Shown piece after piece: positions 1-11,697 of a stretch of DNA of 64,000 bases (its first letter is position 1; the number at the start of each line of letters is the position of its first letter). The notes beneath the pieces were generated by a model. The model saw nothing but the letters and a program-made list of their open reading frames with translations. It was not told the origin of the DNA and made no database searches. Where the stretch lies: positions 3,038,001-3,102,000 of the forward strand of contig JAQSEB010000032.1 in assembly GCA_030063045.1 (NCBI GenBank), written 5' to 3'. Position numbers and translations under genes: made by a program. This DNA is from Pratylenchus scribneri (lineage: Eukaryota; Nematoda; Chromadorea; Rhabditida; Pratylenchidae).

Positions 1-965
1 GGATGTGCATTTTTTTAACCCGTACTTTCAATTTTTTTAACCCGTAAAAAATAGGAACATTTTTTTAACCCGTAATTTCAATTCTTTTAACCCGTAAAAA
101 GTTCGCTCCATTCCTAAGGCCTATTTTGATCATTTAAACCATATTAAATGGTTTTGCAACATTCCAGGGGTGCGCGGAAGTCAAAAAGAAGTGTGGGGAT
201 TAAGCTGGATATAGGGGGATTAAAGAGGATTAAGGGGGATTAAGCCACGAAATGAATGCGAAATGGCCCGAAGCCCACTGTAAGGTCAGGGAAGTGTAAC
301 AGAGGCCCGGAGAATGCGCGAGATTAAGCCGGATATAGGGGGATTAAGGTGGATATAGGGGGATTAAGGTGGATATAGGGGGATTAAGGTGGATATAGGG
401 GGATTAAGTCGGATATAGGGGGATTAAGGTGGATATAGGGGGATTAAGGTGGATATAGGGGGATTAAGTCGGATTAAGCCCCGAAATAGATGTAGGGTTA
501 GGCCCTAATCCCTATACAGAGCCACTGATGGGCTCTTGATTGGTCATCCTGGCCCTAGCTCTAATCCTTAAATAGGCTTAATCCGGCTTAATCCCCCATT
601 ATCCACGTTAATCCCCCTATATCCTGCTATATCCCGCGTGCTCCGAACCCCTAAACCCCTAGCCCCTAGATCCCATGCCGCCCCTAACCATAACCCTAAT
701 CCCTAGCCCCTAGCTAAGCTAAATCCGGCTTAATCCCCCTATATCCACCTTAATCCCCCTATATCCGGCTTAATCCCCGCACTTCTTTTTGACTTCCGAC
801 CACCCCTGGAATGTTGCAAAACCATTTAATATGGTTTAAATGATCAAAATAGGCCTTAGGAATGGAGCGAACTTTTTACGGGTTAAAAGAATTGAAATTA
901 CGGGTTAAAAAAATGTTCCTATTTTTTACGGGTTAAAAAAATTGAAAGTACGGGTTAAAAAAAAT
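1..965. mobile_element. Foldback (long inverted-repeat) element
   Basis: The left arm (about 9-230) and right arm (about 745-960) are near-perfect reverse complements. Both arms carry repeated TTTTTTAACCCGTA-type words at the outer end, then an identical block around AGGCCTATTTTGATCATTT, then CCAGGGGTG and a CTTCTTTTTGACTTCC block. The stem continues inward into short tandem units of the type GGATATAGGGGGATTAAGG (about 325-475). These are mirrored by CTTAATCCCCCTATATCC on the right (about 590-780). The centre (485-700) has CCCTAA/TTAGGC-like words. No coding sequence is seen. The outer ends are too close to the window edge to define a target duplication. It resembles a foldback or very long TIR non-autonomous DNA transposon. 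Confidence 0.8.
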
Positions 966-3062
966 ATATGCCTTACGGAAACTATATAATATAGCCAAAT
1001 TCGTGCACAAAACTACAACAAAAAGCCCTTTTTCGGAAAAATAAATTTTTTGGGACTATTACCATCTCATAAATCATAATATAAGTCGTAAATAGGCCGT
1101 TTGTACTACAATATCGGCGACCACCCAACCTATTATCTCCTCCATTCTTTCCTTTAATTTTCCCGTTTCTCCATTTCATATCCATTTTCGCCATTTTTGC
1201 GGCTCATTCCCGTCCTCCTTTCCCATCCCCCTCCTCAGCCATTCACCGATCCAATGGCCCATTCCCGTTGGCCAACAAACACTGGCTGGCGTCTCAAAAT
1301 CTCATTTGCCTCCTCCTCCTCCAACATTAACTCGGCTTCAACACGCAAAGACCGGTGCTGGGCATTTGGGGTTGGTGGGGGTGGGGGTCGGGAGGGGCAA
1401 TGTGGACTGTTTGTGGTTGGCATTGGCCATACCCTTTATGGCGAGAGGGACGCCGTTGGCCTTTTTGCCAAGCGTCGTCCATTCCATATTCCCAGCTGAA
1501 GCCCTTCTCAGCACCCCTTCCCCCTTCCATTCATCCATCTCCTCGCCTCCCTTTCTCTTGTCACAATTTCCCTTTCGCTCTCGAGTCTCGACCAATCCCA
1601 CAAAATGCGTCAGCCGCCCACTTTCCCTCCCCATGCTGCTCTACGGGCTGCCCCAGGCGCTCTTGTTTGGCCCAGCCCCATAGCCGGTTCATGGCTGTGA
1701 GCTGTGCTGCTGCTCGGCATCGGCACAGGGACTCTTCCATGGTTGCGGTGGCGGCGGCGTCGATGGCACATTCTAATTGTTCTCGAATTTATCTGCCAGT
1801 TGGCCGAGGCTTACCCCTCCCCCTCCCCCTTTTCCCTTTCTTCCCCCCAACTCCTATTTGGGCGCTTATCTGTCATGGAGTCAACTTTCCCCTTTTCTCC
1901 TCATTTTCCCATTTTTCCATTCATTTTGGCTTCAAGCATAAATCTTCAGCTTGGCCCAATTTTGGACTCAAAGTCAGTCAAAAATTCCCTTGGGTCATTT
2001 CTGGCCATCTGAGGACAGAAAATGAATAAATCTTAAGGCCAATTTTTCATAAAATAACAATGCAGAATTTGGGCAATTCCAATTTCCTAAAAAATTTCTG
2101 CCATCTTAAAAATGCCCGTCTAGACACCCAAATTAGTAATTCCACAAATTTATGGCCCTCAAGGTTTATGGGGTTGTTTTTTACCCGCCGCTGCTGACCG
2201 ACGAGGAATTCATTTCGCCGTTTTTTGGGATGAATGGCCCAATTGAAAGAAGAGAGGAAAAGCAAAAGCAGAGAAAGCAATAGGCCAAGGGCGAGGCGGC
2301 GAAAAGGGAATTGGCTGGTTGGCCAGTCGGTGGGTCCTAGCGCATAAAATGAATTATTTTTGGCCGCCGCCCTCCCCCCCTCCACCACAAATATTTCCCC
2401 GAAAGCGGTGACGGGTGAAAAGAAGAAGGATGGCCATGAAAAGGGGCCAAAAGAGGCGTTCCCAATTCCCCATTCTTGTTCCCGTGGCCGGAAGGATAGA
2501 TGGATGGTTGGACCAAAATGGGGCTGGGTGCATAACGGCACTGGCATTTGTGCCTCAAAATATTAGCCAAAATTGGGAGGCTGACGACAGAAATTGCCCT
2601 CCAGGGTTCCCCAATTTTACATTGTGAAATTGCGCATTTTTGCAAATATTAGTCATCTCTTCATTCATTTTTTTCCAACCACTCATTATATGCGCCATTA
2701 ACCCAATTTGCATATTACCGTGCCGCCAATGTCCAACCACAACTCCTCTAATTAAGCTCTTGGGGCCAATTTTGCTCATTTTTGTTTGCGTCAATTCATT
2801 CCATTTTTGCAAAAATACCATCATTCTCATTTTCCATGAGATTCATTTGATTTAGATTTTTGGCATTCATTCATCATTATTATTTTATTTTTACGATATT
2901 TTAATCCAAATTCACTGTGAATTGGCTTCTTTCTTTCTCAATTGACGTTTTTGGCACAAATTTTTAATCCTTTAAAAAAGCTTAAAAAGGTGGATTTACA
3001 TCGCCAATTTTAGCTCTCCTCAACATTTAGAATGTGACTGGCAATTTTAATTCTTTCATCAA
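966..3062 (+). other. Non-coding upstream region with pyrimidine-rich strand
   Basis: No gene is recognised here. From about 1200 to 2010 the + strand is strongly C/T-rich (tracts such as CCCTCCCCCTCCCCCTTTTCCC near 1818). From about 2200 to 2560 it becomes more mixed and purine-rich, and from 2600 to 3060 it is ordinary AT-rich sequence. Open frames in the C/T-rich part are proline/serine/phenylalanine strings with no domain, so I treat them as chance. The region lies directly upstream of the Munc13-like gene and may hold its promoter, 5' UTR or an early non-coding exon. Confidence 0.5.
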
Positions 3063-6000
3063 ATGAATCAAATGAACGTGAATATTCAATCGGTCAATAA
3101 AATTCAAAGCTGGGCTCGTGGCCAAATCAACCGAGCTGCGGGTTATATCCGACAAGTTTCACGCGAATTTTCCTCCTTTGATGATGAGGAAGAAAGTGCA
3201 AATCGAGTCAGGGAAAGGAGAAAAATGTTCGAAGAATTCATTGATAAATTCCCAAAATTATCAAAATAATCCATTTAAAGTGTCCAAAGTTCGGATGGAT
3301 ATTTCTTCGAAAGGCTAGGTGGTGACATGGATGCGGATTTGGTAGAAATATTGCCGGATAAATACCCGAATAGAACGGCGGATTTGGAGGGAAAAAGCGA
3401 ATTGACGAGAAAAAGCAGCAATAAACAACAATTGTCCGAAAGATTCGGCCAATTTTCGTTGAAGCCACCACCCAGACAAAGGGCAGAAGATCAACAAAAA
3501 CACACAAATGTATGAGAAGAGACTCAAAACTTTGTTACTATGCAAATTTAAGGACCTATACCTTGAAACATTGTACACAATTTTGCATAAAATTGGACGA
3601 GATCAACAGGGCACCAGCGATGAACAATTGATTCGATACGCAAAATCGGCATTTCAAGTGGATGATAGGACACATCAAATGTTGATGGAAAAAGCCAAAA
3701 GAGAGGTGAGAGAGATATAAATGAATATTTTTGAGAAAATTATTAGAAGCCACCGATTCTGTTGTTGAATGTACTTTTGCTGGAGGCAAGGGATTTAATT
3801 GCCAAAGACATGTAAATGGGGGAATAGACAAATTTAATATTATATTACGGTAATTGAAGCGATGGATTCTCGGATCCATTTGTGATGCTTGGCATAATTC
3901 CGGCAACATTGAGAACAAATAAAACCCATGAGGAGGATCATCATCAAACAACATCAGAAGTAGCACAATGTTTCATTTGGGAACTGCCCAATTTGGGGCC
4001 GTTTATAACCCATCAAGGATTGAATATATTTTAATGATTTTAGTATCAAATTAAAGAACAGACTGTTGGCTATCTAATGATATAAATTTTATTTAAACTA
4101 GTCAAAAATTGATGAAATTATGCCCAAAAAACAATTGAAAATTTAGAGGTCATTTTATAAAGTTAAAATGGCATAATTTCATCAAATATGAACCAATTTA
4201 AATAAAATTTTATATCATTGGATAGCCAAAAGCTGCTCTTGAATTTGATACTAAAATTATCAAAATTACATTCTTTGAAAGTTATTATAAACGGCGCCAA
4301 ATTGGTCGTAACTTTTCCATTTACTACAAATTATTTAACCACACTTTTGAAGGATCATCATCATTCGGGGGACACAAATGCCACCACAAATGATGGAGGA
4401 AATGAAAATAAACCGCACCATAAAAATGTGCTCCAACGTTTCAGTGGCTCATTCCGGCGCAAAGCTGGGACAAGACGCGAAAAGATGGAGGCGGCTTTCG
4501 AAACGGACGATGGAATTCCGGTTAGAATAATTAAAGCGTCATCGGTACAAAGGAAAACGTTGAACCCAAAATGGAATGAAAAATTCCAATTTGTTGTCGG
4601 CGAAGTCACAGATCGATTCCATTTGGATATTTGGTTGGATTTTGGGGAATAAATTTGGTGGAAATTAATTACATCTTTTTGAAGGGATCATGATGACGGT
4701 GAGGACACCGAAATGGCCAGAAGAATATGTAAATAATCCAATTTTAGAGAATCGAAGTGTGATGGATGTGGTCACTTCACTAAATCAAGTCCAAGGCCTT
4801 AAGGGATTGGGCCGATACTTTAAGGAAGTGACGCAGAGTGCACGGAGTTCAACGGGCGATTTGGTCGATGATTTCCTTGGTAACATAATAAATGCGAAAC
4901 AGGATGTTTTAGTTCAGCTATTTCAATACCTGGGTCATACTTTTGGCAATAGACAATAAGGAAGGCAATTCGAAAGTCCTAAATTTCCTCTACAAAGTAA
5001 TTTAATTAATTTTTTGCTTTCCGCCTGTTTCCCAACATTTAATTCCTCCTATTTGACTGTTTTAAGAATTCCGCCTGTTTGACTAAGTTTTAATAATTCC
5101 GCCTGTTTGACTAAGTTTTTAATAATTCCGCCTGGTTGACTAAGTTTTTAATAATTCCGCCTGGTTGACTAAGTTTTAATAGTTCCGCCTGGTTGACTAA
5201 GTTTTAATAGTTCCGCCTGTTTGACTAAGTTTTAATAATTCCGCCTGGTTGACTAAGTTTTAATAATTCCGCCTGGTTGACTAAGTTTTAATAATTCCGC
5301 CTGGTTGACTAAGTTTTAATAATTCCGCCTGGTTGACTAAGTTTTAATAATTCCGCCTAGTTGTCAACTAAAAACACATTGAGAAAAGCGGCAGTTCCTC
5401 CAAAATTCGGATATATTATAAATTTAAAGGCATGCAATTTTTTTTTGAATTCATAGAATACTAAATTGTATAATAAATTTTGGACTTTCAAATATTATAT
5501 TACTTTCCCAAATTGACTATTGCCTCGCTGAATAACAAACAAAAGAAAGTCCAGAAATTGAAATGTACGGTACTGAAAAGTCACTCCACAGTCATCAATA
5601 GCAAAATATATTTTCAATTGCCTTTAGGATCAGTCACATTCCCATTGAGGGACATTCCCTCGGCTGGCATTGAGCAATGGTTTAAATTGGAAAAAAGATC
5701 GGACAAATCGGAAGTTAGCGGCCAAATTCAGCTGAAACTTTGGCTTAGGTTCAAATAAAAACAAATAAATATAAGGCAATATTCATTTTAGTACTCGGGA
5801 GGAGCATCGTCTGTCGAGTACGGAAGACCATCGAAATGAGGATTTCATCTTTTTGGAGGATGAAGGCTTGGTTGATGTTCAACAGCACAAAGATTTGATT
5901 AGGCAATTGGCCCTTTATGAAATTGGCCGAAGGGGCGAACCGGTCTCCATTTTTCGTGGTCAACTCCCCGACGAAGCGTTGCTCATTTTGCACCAGCATG

Positions 6001-9000
6001 CCATACAAAGTGATTTGAGCGAATTGCATCAAATGATGTGGTTGGTAACCCAAAAAATAATTCAAATTAAAATATTATTAGCCAATGGCTTTCCTATTTT
6101 CAAATGATTGGAATGGGCATTTCCTTTGAACTCCTTTATGACACATTTGCACGACTCATTTCAAAATGGTTAATTACACATTTATTTTTTTCAAATTATA
6201 TATTGTTAATGTTTTTAGGAAGCCAATGGAATTGGATAAGGTAAGTAAAAAATTTTTGTGAATAATTTTCATTGGGAAAGGACGAAGAATATGTTTTGGC
6301 TGATTCTTTGCTTCAATTCGCCGAATTTTGTCGTGCCGCCATTTTGAAGCATCGATTGAGGATTCGGACATGTGGCGGAAGTTCCAGACGGCGTTCACCG
6401 TCGCCAAAACGCACTGAACTTGAATCTTTCGGGGAAATGCTTCGTTGCTTTCGGCTTGTTCGCGAAAGTCCCGTCTTTGCGCATTTGGTGCCCGGTCATC
6501 AGAAATCATTCATTGTTGAAATGCGCGAATTGCTGGTATAATTCAATTTGAGAAAGATAGCGTTGCCATTTATAAGTAAATCAAGGACTTAATTGATTTT
6601 AATGATTTTATTATCAAATTATAGAGCAGACTGTTGACTATTTAACAAAATTTATTTTATTTATCATAAATTGATGGAATTGGCCCAAAAAACTATTTTA
6701 AATGACCTTTACTATGGATTATCGAAATTTTCATTGATTTTTTAGAAATAAATTTATCAATTCTGAACCATAAATTTTATATCTTTTGAAAGCCAAAAGT
6801 CTGTTTATTAATTTTGCACCAAAATCATTAAAATAGTTTTTGTCCTTGATGAGTTGTTACAAACAGCAACAAGTTGGATTTATCATTAGAATTTTACGGG
6901 AATAAATTCAGGCAGCCAGTGCCCGAGTCCATTTTGAAACAATTCTCGATAACATCGATGCCAAAGCCCAAGCAAACAAATCCATTGATGGAATTGGCGA
7001 ATTGAATTTATTATTCCATGCGTTGAATGCCACATTGGAAAAGTCGGGCAAATTTGAGGCTGCATTTCGTAGAGAAATGCCTGAATTGGACTATGCCGAC
7101 ATTTCATATTCCACTTTTGATGCACTTCTTCATGAGCATATAATCAGTGAAATGATGAGCGAAAAGAGGGGCGATTTACGTGCCATAATGCAAATTTGCC
7201 ATTTGAACAACAATTCCCAAAATGGCGATCAACAATTGTTGGGTATTCTACAAATTCATTTGGCCATGAATGAATTTGCCGGCTATCGAATTGGCGCAAA
7301 AAGGCCAAATTATTATAGAATGGAACAATTGAATTGGACGGAACATTTTGATAGGGCAATTCAACGATGGTTGGAGTTGGCATTGGGTGGGTTGAAAATG
7401 GAGTTGGCAAATTGATGTCAAAACAGGACGATTGAATACCTGGACCGTTCTTTTTGTCATAGCTCAACAAGGAAGTAACCAATTCAAGAAGGCGATATGC
7501 TATTTGAAAGCCCTAAATGCTTTCTAAAAAGTGGCTTTAATATAATTTGTAAAATAATAATTAAAGTGACTGTTCTACTTTTCCTAAAAAATTTGAGTTT
7601 ATTATATACAAAGACGAATAAATAAAATTAAAAAGGTGAAATTCATAAAAATTTTTGCCACTTCTTGGAATATATTTAGTGATGAGTACTCAATTGTCCT
7701 CTACCATTCTACCATCAAATTGACGCGAATGAAAATTATAATTATAAATTCAGTGAAAGCATTCGCCCGAGTGGATCTTTCCCTTAACATGGATGCACAA
7801 AGTCCAATCATTGTGTTGACCAATGCGGATATGCGCCAAACTGTTTCGGCAATGGACACGTGCCATATTATTGAACAATTGCTCTATGTTTGGGAAAGAT
7901 TAAAAGTTGGTTTTGGTTGGATTCCATAATTTATTCATTTTTAGGTGGAAAATCTGCTTTTGAGGGTGGAATTAACCGTTAGAATTGGACGGTTACTTTG
8001 CAAAGTTGGCAAACATTTTGCCGATCAAATAATGATGCGCCGTCCATTCGATGGGGGTGGGGGAATGGGAAAGGCTGGCGAACAATTGAGCGCAGAACAA
8101 ATTGATCAATTTGCTGCAATGGTTAGTTTAATTGTTTTATTTGGAATTAAAATGAAATTGGATAATAAATAGGTGAACAGTTGTGAACAAATTCGTCGAA
8201 ATTTGGCATGCAGTGATCGACTGAGGCTGGAAGAATTGGCCAAATTGTATGAGCAAAAAACAAAGGTAATTTGAAATTTTGAGTATTGAATTGATGATAT
8301 TTTAAAGGAGAAGAATTTCCGAACACAAGTGGAACAACAATTGGACATTTGCAGTCAAAATATTGTTGAACAAATTGAATTGCTCATTGGCAAGTTTAGA
8401 GGGCAAACAATTCCTTCATTTATGTTTTTTGAAGGCCAATTTGTACGACGCCAAACTGGCCAATACAAAAAGGCAATTTTCCATTTGGTTTGGAGTCCTT
8501 CCGCATGTCCAACCGATGAATGCCTTAAACCATTGATAAAATTGTTGGATTCGGAGCTTTCCCTCGTCCATCGATGCCTTCTTCATCGCAATGTTTTCAA
8601 TTTCGCCCAATTCCACTTTATTTTTCCATTCATTTCAGTTCACCCGTGTTATGTATTCCCAAATTCAATTGCTCCTCAAACTTTTTCAAGAATGTGTCAA
8701 CGAAAATATTGGCCAAGAGCCAAGTTTCTATCGCAGATTGACCGATGCATTGGCCATTCTACTCGACTTTTTCCATGCCGAAGGAAAGGTCGTTGTCCTA
8801 TTCATTGTTAAACTAACTTGATTATTAAGCATTGCCAATAGCCAAATGGCAATTAATCCAAATTTTTCCCAACCCACTCAAAAGAGTGGAAGATTTGAAT
8901 AACGAAATGTTTGTTTTGCATATTTAAATCCTTCCCTTCTTTTCTTGGAATAAATTTTGGAATGAATTGCCTAGAGGGTGATGCTTTTTTATTTTTTAAA

Positions 9001-11626
9001 ATTTACTTCTAGCTAAATATTTCAATTAAAATAAAATTTTTATTAAGGGAATTTCCGTCGAATCATTTTCTCAATCAGCGGAATATAAAGGATTCCATGA
9101 GCAAATTTCCCTCTACCAAATGCCTACAGAAAAACTCATTGAACTCTATTATCGGGAATTGCTCAAAGCGCAAGACGAAGTGGGCTAATTAATGTGAAAT
9201 TTAATTGTTTTGGATTGGGTTGATTTTTGAAGGTGACCGAATGCAAATATGGCATTTTGAATTTGCGTGCATATTTCAATCCAAATTCGGAATTGCTCGT
9301 CATCGATGGTCCTTTTTCTAAAAATTTTTATAATTTTTTTCATTTAATTTTTACAGTGCTCGGTGCAAAACAATTAATTCCATTGGATTCAAATGGTGAA
9401 TAAAATCATTTTCATTCAATAATATTTCCCCAAATTAGGATTGAGTGATCCATTTGTGGTCATTGAATTATTGCCCCGTTGCAATTTCCCAGATCAGCCA
9501 AAGGCAAAAACGCGTGTCGTTCAAATGTGCCTGAATCCTGTATTCGGGGAAACATTCGAATTGTTCGACATTCAAATTCCTCACCTCATTTGTTCATTCA
9601 TTTTTTAGTCATGTTCCACAATTCCTTCCAAATTGTGCACTCGTTCATTTCATCATAATGGACCATGATTTCTTGAAGGTGAATTTGCCTAGTGTGACAA
9701 ATTATTTTACATAATATTTTCCTAAATAATCCTGAATATTTAATTCCGCGTGTTTAGTTAGAATACGCTAGTTTTAAGAATAAATTCGCCTGTTTGACTG
9801 TTTTAATAATCCCGCCTGGTTGACTAAGTTTTAAATAATTCCGCCTGGTTAACTAAGTATTAAATAATTCCGCCTGGTTGACTAAGTTTTAAATAATTCC
9901 GACTGGTTGACTAAGTTTTAAATAATTCCGCCTGTTTGACTAAGTTTTAAATAATTCCGCCTGGTTGACTAAGTTTTAATAATTCCGCCTGTTTGACTAA
10001 GTTTTAATAATTCCGCCTGTTTGACTAAGTTTTAAATAATTCCGCCTGGTTGACTAAGTTTTAATAATTCCGCCTGTTTGACTAAGTTTTAAATAATTCC
10101 GCCTGTTTGACTAAGTTTTAATAATTCCGCCTGTTTGACTAAGTTTTAATAATTCCGCCTGTTTGACTAAGTTTTAATAATTCCGCCTGGTTGACTAAGT
10201 TTTAATAATTCCGCCTGTTTGACTAAGTTTTAATAATTCCGCCTGTTTGACTAAGTTTTAATAATTCCGCCTGTTTGACTAAGTTTTAAATAATTCCGCC
10301 TGGTTGACTAAGTTTTAATAATTCCGCCTGTTTGACTAAGTTTTAATAATTCCGCCTGTTTGACTAAGTTTTAAATAATTCCGCCTGGTTGACTAAGTTT
10401 TAATAATTCCGCCTGTTTGACTAAGTTTTAAATAATTCCGCCTGGTTGACTAAGTTTTTAATAATTCCGCCTGTTTGACTAAGTTTTAAATAATTCCGCC
10501 TGGTTGACTAAGTTTTAATAATTCCGCCTGTTTGACTAAGTTTTATTAATTCCGCCTGTTTGACTAAGTTTTAATAATTCCGCCTGTTTGACTAAGTTTT
10601 AAATAATTCCGCCTGGTTGACTAAGTTTTAATTATTCCGCCTGGTTGACTAAGTTTTTAATAATTCCGCCTGGTTGACTAAGTTTTAAATAATTCCGCCT
10701 GGTTGACTAAGTTTTTAATAATTCCGCCTGGTTGACTAAGTTTTAAATAATTCCGCCTGTTTGACTAAGTTTTAAATAATTCCGCCTGTTTGACTAAGTT
10801 TTAATAATTCCGCCTGGTTGACTAAGTTTTAATAATTCCGCCTGATTGACTAAGTTTTAAATAATTCCGCCTGGTTGACTGTTTTAATAATTCCGCCTGG
10901 TTGACTAAGTTTTAAATAATTCCGCCTGGTTGACTAAGTTTTAATAATTCCGCCTGATTGACTAAGTTTTAAATAATTCCGCCTGGTTGACTGTTTTAAT
11001 AATTCCGCCTGGTTGACTAAGTTTTAAACAATTCCGCCTGGTTGACTAAGTTTTAATAATTCCGCCTGGTTGACTAAGTTTTAATAATTCCGCCTGTTTG
11101 ACTAAGTTTTAAATAATTCCGCCTGTTTGACTAAGTTTTAAATAATTCCGCCTGGTTGACTAAGTTTTAAATAATTCCGCCTGGTTGACTAAGTTTTGAA
11201 TAATTCCGCCTGGTTGACTAAGTTTTAAATAATTCCGCCTGGTTGACTAAATTTTAATAATTCCGCCTGGTTAGTTAGAATAATTCCGCCTGTTTCTAAG
11301 AATATATCCGCCTTTTTAATTTCACTTCTTTTGTTAAGAATAATTTTATTATTTAGTCCAATGATTTTGCTGGAGAAGCCTTTCTCGATTTGAACGAAGT
11401 GCCCGGCTTTGCCAGTCCACAAGGGGCAGCTGGTGGCGGATTGAAGCAATTCAATCTAGTTTTGACTCATCCTTCATCCAGGGGTTAGTCTTTCTTACTT
11501 TACAATTCAATTCAAATCCCACCCAATTTTTTAGCCACTAATCCAACAATTATGGCTGTTCTTGTTTCTAGGAAAGAGGACAAAGAGGCCGAAGAATTTA
11601 TTCGTTCTCTTTCTGCCACCTATTGA
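3063..11626 (+). CDS. Munc13-4/BAIAP3-type C2-MUN-C2 protein (vesicle priming/tethering)
   Basis: Multi-exon gene of the BAIAP3/UNC13D family, Ca2+-regulated factors that prime or tether dense-core or lysosome-related vesicles through SNAREs and lipids. In order: an N-terminal helical exon at 3508-3710 ([16 protein letters not shown]); a first C2 domain split by MITE and minisatellite introns (SDPFVMLGI near 3885, [10 protein letters not shown] near 4560, DDFLG before the donor at 4879, joined in frame to [13 protein letters not shown] at 5628); MUN/MHD helices over 5790-8790 ([32 protein letters not shown]); and a second C2 domain ([28 protein letters not shown] at 9358-9540, MDHDFLK ending at 9678, SNDFAGEAF from 11357). 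The stop TGA is at 11624-11626 after [11 protein letters not shown]. The N-terminal exons (3063-3507) and exact start are tentative. C2B and the C-terminus match BAIAP3/Munc13-4 better than classical UNC-13. Confidence 0.92.
3978..4308. mobile_element. MITE family 1, copy 1 (intronic)
   Basis: Palindromic element of about 330 bp in the first C2-domain region of the Munc13-like gene. The left end reads CCAATTTGGGGCCGTTTATAAC and the right end GTTATTATAAACGGCGCCAA. Inner arms also pair (AAGAACAGACTGTTGGCTATC against GATAGCCAAAAGCTGCTCTT). It has no coding capacity. The same family recurs at about 6550, 12003, 33776 and 57208. Confidence 0.8.
4880..5627 (+). repeat. Intron with minisatellite, TTCCGCCTG family (array 1)
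   Basis: The exon ending at 4879 and the exon starting at 5628 join in frame ([13 protein letters not shown]), so this is an intron. From about 5018 to 5362 it holds roughly 12 units of about 27 bp built on AATAATTCCGCCTGGTTGAC followed by TAAGTTT. The core AATAATTCCGCCTG is on the sense strand of the host gene. The rest (5363-5627) is plain AT-rich sequence. Confidence 0.9.
6550..6875. mobile_element. MITE family 1, copy 2 (intronic)
   Basis: Second copy in the Munc13-like gene, between the exon ending near 6535 and the one beginning near 6911. It has arms with TAAATCAAGGACTTAATTGA and AGAGCAGACTGTTGACTATT on the left, and AAAGCCAAAAGTCTGTTTAT and TCCTTGATGAGTTGTTACAA on the right. More diverged than copy 1. 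Confidence 0.7.
9679..11356 (+). repeat. Intron filled by TTCCGCCTG minisatellite (array 2)
   Basis: This intron separates MDHDFLK (donor at 9679) from SNDFAGEAF (exon at 11357) inside the second C2 domain. About 9738-11312 is an array of some 56 units of 26-29 bp. The core is AATAATTCCGCCTG followed by GTTGACTAAGTTTTA or TTTGACTAAGTTTTA. Some higher-order duplication is visible: the segment near 10830-10895 is repeated near 10945-11010, including the variant unit with GATTGACTAAG and the shortened GGTTGACTGTTTT. The core lies on the sense strand. Confidence 0.95.
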
Positions 11627-11643
11627 ATTCATTCATTGATAAA

Positions 11644-11649
11644 AATAAA
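11644..11649 (+). terminator. Poly(A) signal of the Munc13-like gene
   Basis: AATAAA, 18 nt after the stop codon at 11624-11626. Cleavage would be expected near 11665, which is inside the 3' UTR of the opposing unc-80 gene. Confidence 0.6.
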
Positions 11650-11654
11650 ACCGG

Positions 11655-11660
11655 TTTATT
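11655..11660 (-). terminator. unc-80: Poly(A) signal of unc-80
   Basis: TTTATT on the + strand, AATAAA on the - strand, 38 nt beyond the unc-80 stop (11698-11700). Cleavage would fall near 11630-11640, next to the stop codon of the + strand gene, so the two mature 3' ends probably overlap. Confidence 0.6.
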
Positions 11661-11697
11661 CAAAAAAGTTATTTTATAGTCTAAAAGAATAAAATGA

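Noticed and set aside
485..700. Telomere sequence (TTAGGC/CCCTAA-like words)
   Set aside because: Words are irregular and lie in the centre of a foldback element, not in a uniform terminal array.
1197..2030. Several overlapping long open frames on both strands
   Set aside because: They arise from C/T-rich composition with few stops. The translations are Pro/Ser/Phe strings without domains or consistent splice structure.
3063..11626. Identification as classical UNC-13
   Set aside because: No C1 zinc finger or calmodulin-binding region is seen. The N-terminal helical block and the second C2 domain match BAIAP3/Munc13-4.
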